This document shows positions 52,176 to 61,828 of a DNA stretch of 64,000 bases, in pieces. The number at the start of each line of letters is the position of its first letter. Positions within the stretch are counted from its first letter, which is position 1. A program made the translations under genes and the position numbers. This DNA is from Canna indica (taxonomy: Eukaryota; Streptophyta; Magnoliopsida; Zingiberales; Cannaceae): assembly GCA_034359265.1 (NCBI GenBank), contig CP136893.1, forward strand, positions 50,665,501 through 50,729,500, given 5' to 3'. Below the pieces are notes generated by a model, which saw only the letters and a list, made by a program, of their open reading frames with translations, was not told the DNA's origin and searched no databases.

Positions 52176-52274
52176 AATCTTGAACGAAGCCGACTGATTG
52201 AACTTCGGTGTATCGGCTCGAAACGTCCAGAAATTTGAGTCCCGAGCGACTCCAGAACGTTCACTGTGATGGGA
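52160..52274 (+). repeat. Truncated 115-bp monomer at a deletion junction
   Basis: The unit begins as a diverged monomer (GAAGTTGTTAATCTAG) and jumps to main-family AATCTTGAACGAAG. Positions 17-63 of the normal unit are missing: a 47-bp deletion, the largest indel in the window. The two sides share TAG (CTAG at position 16, ATAG at position 63), a 3-bp microhomology. Beyond the junction the unit is class P (CGGTGTATC, T114, T123, ACGTT). This breaks the 162-bp register and joins block 2 to family 2 sequence, so it looks like end-joining rather than homologous exchange. Confidence 0.92.
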
Positions 52275-52558
52275 GAAGTTGTTAATCGAGTTATTTTTTA
52301 CAGACTAATGCAAAGAATTGCACGATTTTTCGAATAGAATCTTGAACGAAGCCGACTGATTGAACTTCGGGGTATCGGCTCGAAACGCCCAGAAATCTGA
52401 GTCCCGAGCGACTCCAGAACTTTCACTGTGATGGGAGAAGTTGTTAATCGAGTTATTTTTTACAGACTAATGCAAAGAATTGCACGATTTTTCGAATAGA
52501 ATCTTGAACGAAGCCGACTGATTGAACTTCGGGGTATCGGCTCGAAACGTCCAGAAAT
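52275..52558 (+). repeat. Main-family monomers between diverged blocks 2 and 3
   Basis: One L unit (52,275) is followed by a chimera starting at 52,437. The chimera has a main-family front (CGGGGTATCGGCTCG, T114) and a Y-type end (C123, CTCCAAAACATTC). The switch lies near 52,551-52,559. Confidence 0.8.
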
Positions 52559-54007
52559 CTGAGTCCCGAGCGACTCCAAAACATTCACTGTGATGGGAGA
52601 AGTTGTTAATCGAGTTATTTTTTACAGACTAATGCAAAGTATTGCACGCTATTTGGAATAGAATCTTGAACGAAGCCGACTGATTGAACTTCGAGGTATC
52701 GGCTAGAAATGCCCAGCAATATGGGACCCGAGCGACTGCAGAACATTCACTGTGATGGGAGAAGTTGTTAATCGAGTTATTTTTGATAAACTAATGCAAA
52801 GAATGGCACACTTTTTGGAATAGAATCTTGAACGAAGCCGACTGATTGAACTTCGGGGTATCGGTTCGAAACGACCAGAAATCTGAATCCCGAGCGACTC
52901 AAGAACATTCACTGTGATGGGAGAAGTTGTTAATCGAGTTATTTTGACAAACTAATGCAAAGAATTGCACGCTTTTTGGAATAGAATCATGAACGAAGCC
53001 GACAGATTGAACTTCGGGGTATCGGTTCGAAACGACCAGAAATCTGAGTCCCGAGCGACTCCAAAACATTCACTGTGATGGGAGAAGTTGTTAATCGAGT
53101 TATTTTGACAAACTAATGCAAAGAATTGCACGATTTTTTGAATAGAATCTTGAACAAAGCCGACTGATTGAACTTCGGGGTATCAGCTAGAAACGCCCAG
53201 CAATCTGTGACCCGAGCGACTCCAGAACATTCACTGTGATGGGAGAAGTTGTTAATCGAGTTATTTTTGACAAACTAATGCAAAGAAATGCACGCTTTTT
53301 GGAATAGAATCCTGAACGAAGCCGACTGATTGAACTTCGGGGTATCGGTTCGAAACGACCAGAAATCTGAGTCCCGAGCGACTCCAGAACATTCACTGTG
53401 ATGGGAGAAGTTGTTAATCGAGTTATTTTTTACACACTAATGCAAAGAATTGCACGCTATTTGAAATAGAATCTTGAACGAAGCCGACTGATTGAACTTC
53501 GAGGTATTGGCTAGAAACGCCCAGCAATATGTGACCCGAGCGACTCCAGAATTTTCACTGTGATGGGAGAAGTTGTTAATCTAGTTATTTTTGACAAACT
53601 AATGCAAAGAATGACACGCTTTTTGGAATAGAATATTGAACGAAGCCGACTGATTGAACTTCGGGGTATCGGTTGGAAATGACCAGAAATCTGAGTCCCG
53701 GGCGACTCAAGAACATTCACTGTGATGGGAGAAGTTGTTAATCGAGTTATTTTGACAAACTAATGCAAAGAATTGCACGATTTTTCGAATAGAATCTTGA
53801 ACGAAGCCGACTGATTGAACTTCGGGGTATCGGCTAGAAACGCCCAACAATCTGTGACCCGAACGACTCCAGAACATTCACTGTGATGGGAGAAGTTGTT
53901 AATCGAGTTATTTTTGACAAACTAATGCAAAGAATTGCACGCTTTTTGGAATAGAATCATGAACGAAGCCGACTGATTGAACTTCGGGGTATCGGTTCGA
54001 AACGACC
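52559..54007 (+). repeat. Diverged satellite block 3 (second full copy)
   Basis: This block repeats block 1 at a constant offset of 4,808 bp, with the same Z-Y-Y-Z-Y-Z-Y-Z-Y order and the same 161-bp units (starting 52,923, 53,084 and 53,731). The one difference noticed by eye is T at 48,196 against A at 53,004. Its left end reaches further than block 1: monomer 52,599 is diverged from position 42 (AAAGTATTGCACGC, CTATTTGGAATAG), whereas the matching unit at 47,791 is main family up to position 95. Confidence 0.9.
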
Positions 54008-54053
54008 AGAAATCTGAGTCCCGAGCGACTCCAGAACGTTCACTGTGATGGGA

Positions 54054-56159
54054 GAAGTTGTTAATCGAGTTATTTTTTACAGACTAATGCAAAGAATTGC
54101 ACGATTTTTTGAATAGAATCTTGAACGAAGCCGACTGATTGAACTTCAGTGTATCGGCTCGAAACGTCCAGAAATTTGAGTCCCGAGCGACTCCAGATCA
54201 TTCACTGTGATGGGAGAAGTTGTTATTCGAGTAATTTTTTACAGACTAATGCAAAGAATTGCACGATTTTTCGAATAGAATCTTGAACGAAGCCGACTGA
54301 TTGAACTTCAGTGTATCGGCTCGAAACGTCCAGAAATTTGAGTCCCGAGCGACTCCAGAACGTTCACTGTGATGGGAGAAGTTGTTAATCGAGTTATTTT
54401 TTACAGACTAATGCAAAGAATTGCACGATTTTTCGAATAGAATCTTGAACGAAGCCGACTGATTGAACTTCAGTGTATCGGCTCGAAATGCCCAGAAATC
54501 TGAGTCCCGAGCGACTCCAGAACTTTCACTGTGATGGGAGAAGTTGTTAATCGAGTTATTTTTTACAGACTAACGCAAAGAATTGCACGATTTTTCGAAT
54601 AAAATCTTGAACGAAGCCGACTGATTGAACTTCGGGGTATCGGCTCGAAACGCCCAGAAATCTGAGTCCCGAGCGACTCCAGAACATTCACTGTGATGGG
54701 AGAAGTTGTTAATCGAGTTATTTTTTACAGACTAATGCAAAGAATTGCACGATTTTCCGAATAGAATCTTGAACGAAGCCGACTGATTGAACTTCGGGGT
54801 ATCGGCTCGAAACGTCCAGAAATTTGAGTCCCGAGCGACTCCAGAACGTTCACTGTGATGGGAGAAGTTGTTAATCGAGTTATTTTTTACAGACTAATGC
54901 AAAGAATTGCACGATTTTTTGAATAGAATCTTGAACGAAGCCGACTGATTGAACTTCAGTGTATCGGCTCGAAACGTCCAGAAATTTGAGTCCCGAGCGA
55001 CTCCAGATCATTCACTGTGATGGGAGAAGTTGTTATTCGAGTAATTTTTTACAGACTAATGCAAAGAATTGCACGATTTTTCGAATAGAATCTTGAACGA
55101 AGCCGACTGATTGAACTTCAGTGTATCGGCTCGAAACGTCCAGAAATTTGAGTCCCGAGCGACTCCAGAACGTTCACTGTGATGGGAGAAGTTGTTAATC
55201 GAGTTATTTTTTACAGACTAATGCAAAGAATTGCACGATTTTTCGAATAGAATCTTGAACGAAGCCGACTGATTGAACTTCAGTGTATCGGCTCGAAATG
55301 CCCAGAAATCTGAGTCCCGAGCGACTCCAGAACTTTCACTGTGATGGGAGAAGTTGTTAATCGAGTTATTTTTTACAGACTAACGCAAAGAATTGCACGA
55401 TTTTTCGAATAAAATCTTGAACGAAGCCGACTGATTGAACTTCGGGGTATCGGCTCGAAACGCCCAGAAATCTGAGTCCCGAGCGACTCCAGAACATTCA
55501 CTGTGATGGGAGAAGTTGTTAATCGAGTTATTTTTTACAGACTAATGCAAAGAATTGCACGATTTTTCGAATAGAATCTTGAACGAAGCCGACTGATTGA
55601 ACTTCGGGGTATCGGCTCGAAACGTCCAGAAATTTGAGTCCCGAGCGACTCCAGAACATTCACTGTGATGGGAGAAGTTGTTAATCGAGTTATTTTTTAC
55701 AGACTAATGCAAAGAATTGCACGATTTTTCGAATAGAATCTTGAACGAAGTCGACTGATTGAACTTCGGTGTATCGGCTCGAAACGTCCAGAAATTTGAG
55801 TCCCGAGCGACTCCAGAACGTTCACTGTGATGGGAGAAGTTGTTAATCGAGTTATTTTTTACAGACTAATGCAAAGAATTGCACGATTTTTCGAATAGAA
55901 TCTTGAACGAAGCCGACTGATTGAACTTCGGGGTATCGGCTCGAAACGCCCAGAAATCTGAGTCCCGAGCGACTCCAGAACTTTCACTGTGATGGGAGAA
56001 GTTGTTAATCGAGTTATTTTTTACAGACTAATGCAAAGAATTGCACGATTTTTCGAATAGAATCTTGAACGAAGCCGACTGATTGAACTTCGGGGTATCG
56101 GCTCGAAACGCCCAGAAATCTGAGTCCCGAGCGACTCCAGAACATTCACTGTGATGGGA
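54054..56159 (+). repeat. C-X-Q-A-M pentamer repeat, second pair, with P-L-A
   Basis: C-X-Q-A-M runs 54,054-54,863 and 54,864-55,673, then P-L-A to 56,159. This is the continuation of the 4,808-bp duplication, since the same ten monomers follow block 1 at 49,246. Small differences separate the copies: GATTTTCCGAATAG in the M at 54,702 and GAAGTCGACTG in the P at 55,674. The M at 50,704 has GAGCAACTCC where the one at 55,512 has GAGCGACTCC. Confidence 0.87.
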
Positions 56160-56807
56160 GAAGTTGTTAATCGAGTTATTTTTTACAGACTAATGCAAAG
56201 AATTGCACGATTTTTCGAATAGAATCTTGAACGAAGCTGACTGATTGAACTTCTGTGTATCGGCTCGAAACGTCCAGAAATTTGAGTCCCGAGCAACTCC
56301 AGAACGTTCACTGTGATGGGAGAAGTTGTTAATCGAGTTATTTTTTACAGACTAATGCAAAGAATTGCACGATTTTTCGAATAGAATCTTGAACGAAGCC
56401 GACTGATTGAACTTCGGGGTATCGGCTCGAAACGCCCAGAAATCTGAGTCCCGAGCGACTCCAGAACTTTCACTGTGATGGGAGAAGTTGTTAATCGAGT
56501 TATTTTTTACAGACTAACGCAAAGAATTGCACGATTTTTCGAATAAAATCTTGAACGAAGCCGACTGATTGAACTTCGGGGTATCGGCTCGAAACGCCCA
56601 GAAATCTGAGTCCCGAGCGACTCCAGAACATTCACTGTGATGGGAGAAGTTGTTAATCGAGTTATTTTTTACAGACTAATGCAAAGAATTGCACGATTTT
56701 TCGAATAGAATCTTGAACGAAGCCGACTGATTGAACTTCGGGGTATCGGCTCGAAACGTCCAGAAATTTGAGTCCCGAGCGACTCCAGAACGTTCACTGT
56801 GATGGGA
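56160..56807 (+). repeat. Family 2 E-L-A-M segment
   Basis: This segment matches 42,283-42,930: E with GAGCAACTCC, L, A with ACTAACGC and GAATAAAATC, and M. It leads into the second copy of the 10-monomer cassette, as at 42,931, so the order E-L-A-M-C-M-J-L-A-A'-P-L-P'-M is conserved on both sides of the diverged blocks. Confidence 0.82.
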
Positions 56808-58750
56808 GAAGTTGTTAATCGAGTTATTTTTTACAGACTAATGCAAAGAATTGCATGATTTTTCGAATAGAATCTTGAACGAAGCCGACTGATTGAACTT
56901 CAGTGTATCGGCTCGAAACGTCCAGAAATTTGAGTCCCGAGCGACTCCAGATCGTTCACTGTGATGGGAGAAGTTGTTAATCGAGTTATTTTTTACAGAC
57001 TAATGCAAAGAATTGCACGATTTTTCGAATAGAATCTTGAACAAAGCCGACTGATTGAACTTCGGGGTATCGGCTCGAAACGTCCAGAAATTTGAGTCCC
57101 GAGCGACTCCAGAACGTTCACTGTGATGGGAGAAGTTGTTAATCGAGTTATTTTTTACAGACTAATGCAAAGAATTGCACGATTTTTCGAATAGAATCTT
57201 AAACAAAGCCGACTGATTGAACTTCGGGGTATCGGCTAGAAAAGCCCAGCAATCTGAGTCCCGAGCGACTCCAGAACTTTCACTGTGATGGGAGAAGTTG
57301 TTAATCGAGTTATTTTTTACAGACTAATGCAAAGAATTGCACGTTTTTCGAATAGAATCTTGAACGAAGCCGACTGATTGAACTTCGGGGTATCGGCTCG
57401 AAAAGCCCAGAAATCTGAGTCCCGAGCGACTCCAGAACTTTCACTGTGATGGGAGAAGTTGTTAATCGAGTTATTTTTTACAGACTAATGCAAAGAATTG
57501 CATGATTTTTCGAATAGAATCTTGAACGAAGCCGACTGATTGAACTTCGGGGTATCGGCTCGAAACGCCCAGAAATCTGAGTCCCGAGCGACTCCAGAAC
57601 ATTCACTGTGATGGGAGAAGTTGTTAATCGAGTTATTTTTTACAGACTAATGCAAAGAATTGCACGATTTTTCGAATAGAATCTTGAACGAAGCCGACTG
57701 ATTGAACTTCAGTGTATCGGCTCGAAACGCCCAGAAATCTGAGTCCCGAGCGACTCCAGAACATTCACTGTGATGGGAGAAGTTGTTAATCGAGTTATTT
57801 TTTACAGACTAATGCAAAGAATTGCACGATTTTTCGAATAGAATCTTGAACGAAGCCGACTGATTGAACTTCGGTGTATCGGCTCGAAACGTCCAGAAAT
57901 TTGAGTCCCGAGCGACTCCAGAACGTTCACTGTGATGGGAGAAGTTGTTAATCGAGTTATTTTTTACAGACTAATGCAAAGAATTGCACGATTTTTCGAA
58001 TAGAATCTTGAACGAAGCCGACTGATTGAACTTCGGGGTATCGGCTCGAAACGCCCAGAAATCTGAGTCCCGAGCGACTCCAGAACTTTCACTGTGATGG
58101 GAGAAGTTGTTAATCGAGTTATTTTTTACAGACTAATGCAAAGAATTGCACGATTTTTAGAATAGAATCTTGAACGAAGCCGACTGATTGAACTTCGGTG
58201 TATCGGCTCGAAACGTCCAGAAATTTGAGTCCCGAGCGACTCCAGAACATTCACTGTGATGGGAGAAGTTGTTAATCGAGTTATTTTTTACAGACTAATG
58301 CAAAGAATTGCACGATTTTTCGAATAGAATCTTGAACGAAGCCGACTGATTGAACTTCGGGGTATCGGCTCGAAACGTCCAGAAATTTGAGTCCCGAGCG
58401 ACTCCAGAACGTTCACTGTGATGGGAGAAGTTGTTAATCGAGTTATTTTTTACAGACTAATGCAAAGAATTGCACGATTTTTAGAATAGAATCTTGAACG
58501 AAGCCGACTGATTGAACTTCGGTGTATCGGCTCGAAACGTCCAGAAATTTGAGTCCCGAGCGACTCCAGAACATTCACTGTGATGGGAGAAGTTGTTAAT
58601 CGAGTTATTTTTTACAGACTAATGCAAAGAATTGCACGATTTTTCGAATAGAATCTTGAACGAAGCCGACTGATTGAACTTCGGGGTATCGGCTCGAAAC
58701 GTCCAGAAATTTGAGTCCCGAGCGACTCCAGAACGTTCACTGTGATGGGA
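56808..58750 (+). repeat. Family 2 cassette copy 2 plus P'-M (12 monomers, 1,943 bp)
   Basis: The order is C-M-J-L-A-A'-P-L-P'-M-P'-M, and C restarts at 58,751. The expected 1,944 bp is one short because the L unit starting at 57,294 reads GCACGTTTTTCG instead of GCACGATTTTTCG, a single-base deletion at about 57,344. It is the only 161-bp unit outside the Y/Z blocks. P' units carry TTTTTAGAATAG. Confidence 0.87.
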
Positions 58751-60370
58751 GAAGTTGTTAATCGAGTTATTTTTTACAGACTAATGCAAAGAATTGCATG
58801 ATTTTTCGAATAGAATCTTGAACGAAGCCGACTGATTGAACTTCAGTGTATCGGCTCGAAACGTCCAGAAATTTGAGTCCCGAGCGACTCCAGATCGTTC
58901 ACTGTGATGGGAGAAGTTGTTAATCGAGTTATTTTTTACAGACTAATGCAAAGAATTGCACGATTTTTCGAATAGAATCTTGAACAAAGCCGACTGATTG
59001 AACTTCGGGGTATCGGCTCGAAACGTCCAGAAATTTGAGTCCCGAGCGACTCCAGAACGTTCACTGTGATGGGAGAAGTTGTTAATCGAGTTATTTTTTA
59101 CAGACTAATGCAAAGAATTGCACGATTTTTCGAATAGAATCTTAAACAAAGCCGACTGATTGAACTTCGGGGTATCGGCTAGAAAAGCCCAGCAATCTGA
59201 GTCCCGAGCGACTCCAGAACTTTCACTGTGATGGGAGAAGTTGTTAATCGAGTTATTTTTTACAGACTAATGCAAAGAATTGCACGATTTTTCGAATAGA
59301 ATCTTGAACGAAGCCGACTGATTGAACTTCGGGGTATCGGCTCGAAAAGCCCAGAAATCTGAGTCCCGAGCGACTCCAGAACTTTCACTGTGATGGGAGA
59401 AGTTGTTAATCGAGTTATTTTTTACAGACTAATGCAAAGAATTGCATGATTTTTCGAATAGAATCTTGAACGAAGCCGACTGATTGAACTTCGGGGTATC
59501 GGCTCGAAACGCCCAGAAATCTGAGTCCCGAGCGACTCCAGAACATTCACTGTGATGGGAGAAGTTGTTAATCGAGTTATTTTTTACAGACTAATGCAAA
59601 GAATTGCACGATTTTTCGAATAGAATCTTGAACGAAGCCGACTGATTGAACTTCAGTGTATCGGCTCGAAACGCCCAGAAATCTGAGTCCCGAGCGACTC
59701 CAGAACATTCACTGTGATGGGAGAAGTTGTTAATCGAGTTATTTTTTACAGACTAATGCAAAGAATTGCACGATTTTTCGAATAGAATCTTGAACGAAGC
59801 CGACTGATTGAACTTCGGTGTATCGGCTCGAAACGTCCAGAAATTTGAGTCCCGAGCGACTCCAGAACGTTCACTGTGATGGGAGAAGTTGTTAATCGAG
59901 TTATTTTTTACAGACTAATGCAAAGAATTGCACGATTTTTCGAATAGAATCTTGAACGAAGCCGACTGATTGAACTTCGGGGTATCGGCTCGAAACGCCC
60001 AGAAATCTGAGTCCCGAGCGACTCCAGAACTTTCACTGTGATGGGAGAAGTTGTTAATCGAGTTATTTTTTACAGACTAATGCAAAGAATTGCACGATTT
60101 TTAGAATAGAATCTTGAACGAAGCCGACTGATTGAACTTCGGTGTATCGGCTCGAAACGTCCAGAAATTTGAGTCCCGAGCGACTCCAGAACATTCACTG
60201 TGATGGGAGAAGTTGTTAATCGAGTTATTTTTTACAGACTAATGCAAAGAATTGCACGATTTTTCGAATAGAATCTTGAACGAAGCCGACTGATTGAACT
60301 TCGGGGTATCGGCTCGAAACGTCCAGAAATTTGAGTCCCGAGCGACTCCAGAACGTTCACTGTGATGGGA
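58751..60370 (+). repeat. Family 2 cassette copy 3 (10 monomers, 1,620 bp)
   Basis: C-M-J-L-A-A'-P-L-P'-M with the same markers as copies 1 and 2. The P' has TTTTTAGAATAG as in copy 2, and the L at 59,237 is full length. Copies 2 and 3 are tandem neighbours and more alike to each other than to copy 1 in P' and A'. Confidence 0.86.
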
Positions 60371-61828
60371 GAAGTTGTTAATCGAGTTATTTTTTACAGA
60401 CTAATGCAAAGAATTGCACGATTTTTCGAATAGAATCTTGAACGAAGCCGACTGATTGAACTTCGGGGTATCGGCTCGAAACGCCCAGAAATCTGAGTCC
60501 CGAGCGACTCCAGAACTTTCACTGTGATGGGAGAAGTTGTTAATCGAGTTATTTTTTACAGACTAATGCAAAGAATTGCACGATTTTTAGAATAGAATCT
60601 TGAACGAAGCCGACTGATTGAACTTCGGTGTATCGGCTCGAAACGTCCAGAAATTTGAGTCCCGAGCGACTCCAGAACATTCACTGTGATGGGAGAAGTT
60701 GTTAATCGAGTTATTTTTTACAGACTAATGCAAAGAATTGCACGATTTTTCGAATAGAATCTTGAACGAAGCCGACTGATTGAACTTCGGGGTATCGGCT
60801 CGAAACGTCCAGAAATTTGAGTCCCGAGCGACTCCAGAACGTTCACTGTGATGGGAGAAGTTGTTAATCGAGTTATTTTTTACAGACTAATGCAAAGAAT
60901 TGCACGATTTTTCGAATAGAATCTTGAACGAAGCCGACTGATTGAACTTCGGGGTATCGGCTCGAAACGCCCAGAAATCTGAGTCCCGAGCGACTCCAGA
61001 ACATTCACTGTGATGGGAGAAGTTGTTAATCGAGTTATTTTTTACAGACTAATGCAAAGAATTGCACGATTTTTCGAATAGAATCTTGAACGAAGCCGAC
61101 TGATTGAACTTCAGTGTATCGGCTCGAAACGCCCAGAAATCTGAGTCCCGAGCGACTCCAGAACATTCACTGTGATGGGAGAAGTTGTTAATCGAGTTAT
61201 TTTTTACAGACTAATGCAAAGAATTGCACGATTTTTCGAATAGAATCTTGAACGAAGCCGACTGATTGAACTTCGGTGTATCGGCTCGAAACGTCCAGAA
61301 ATTTGAGTCCCGAGCGACTCCAGAACGTTCACTGTGATGGGAGAAGTTGTTAATCGAGTTATTTTTTACAGACTAATGCAAAGAATTGCACGATTTTTCG
61401 AATAGAATCTTGAACGAAGCCGACTGATTGAACTTCGGGGTATCGGCTCGAAACGCCCAGAAATCTGAGTCCCGAGCGACTCCAGAACTTTCACTGTGAT
61501 GGGAGAAGTTGTTAATCGAGTTATTTTTTAAAGACTAATGCAAAGAATTGCACGATTTTTCGAATAGAATCTTGAACGAAGCCGACTGATTGAACTTCGG
61601 GGTATCGGCTCGAAACGCCCAGAAATCTGAGTCCCGAGCGACTCCAGAACATTCACTGTGATGGGAGAAGTTGTTAATCGAGTTATTTTTTACAGACTAA
61701 TGCAAAGAATTGCACGATTTTTCGAATAGAATCTTGAACGAAGCCGACTGATTGAACTTCGGGGTATCGGCTCGAAACGTCCAGAAATTTGAGTCCCGAG
61801 CGACTCCAGAACGTTCACTGTGATGGGA
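60371..61828 (+). repeat. Family 2 segment L-P'-M-A-A'-P-L-A-M
   Basis: L-P'-M (60,371-60,856) is a further small expansion of the cassette end. A-A'-P-L-A-M then follows in the same order as 44,551-45,522. The A at 61,505 has TTTTTTAAAGAC instead of TTTTTTACAGAC, a marker shared with the A at 63,125. Confidence 0.82.

Noticed and set aside
47895..53720. Seven 69-codon reading frames on the minus strand (47,895-48,104; 48,379-48,588; 48,703-48,912; 51,778-51,987; 52,703-52,912; 53,187-53,396; 53,511-53,720)
   Set aside because: They lie entirely in the Y/Z monomers, where substitutions remove stop codons present in other units. Because 162 is 54 codons, the frame carries from one monomer to the next and the peptides are internally repetitive. 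They are copies of one another through the block duplications, and no start context, domain or conserved length suggests a gene.
47886..56000. The 4,808-bp duplication as a pure assembly artefact
   Set aside because: Not fully excluded, but the two copies differ (T at 48,196 against A at 53,004; different left junctions; several substitutions in the following C-X-Q-A-M units), which favours real copies.
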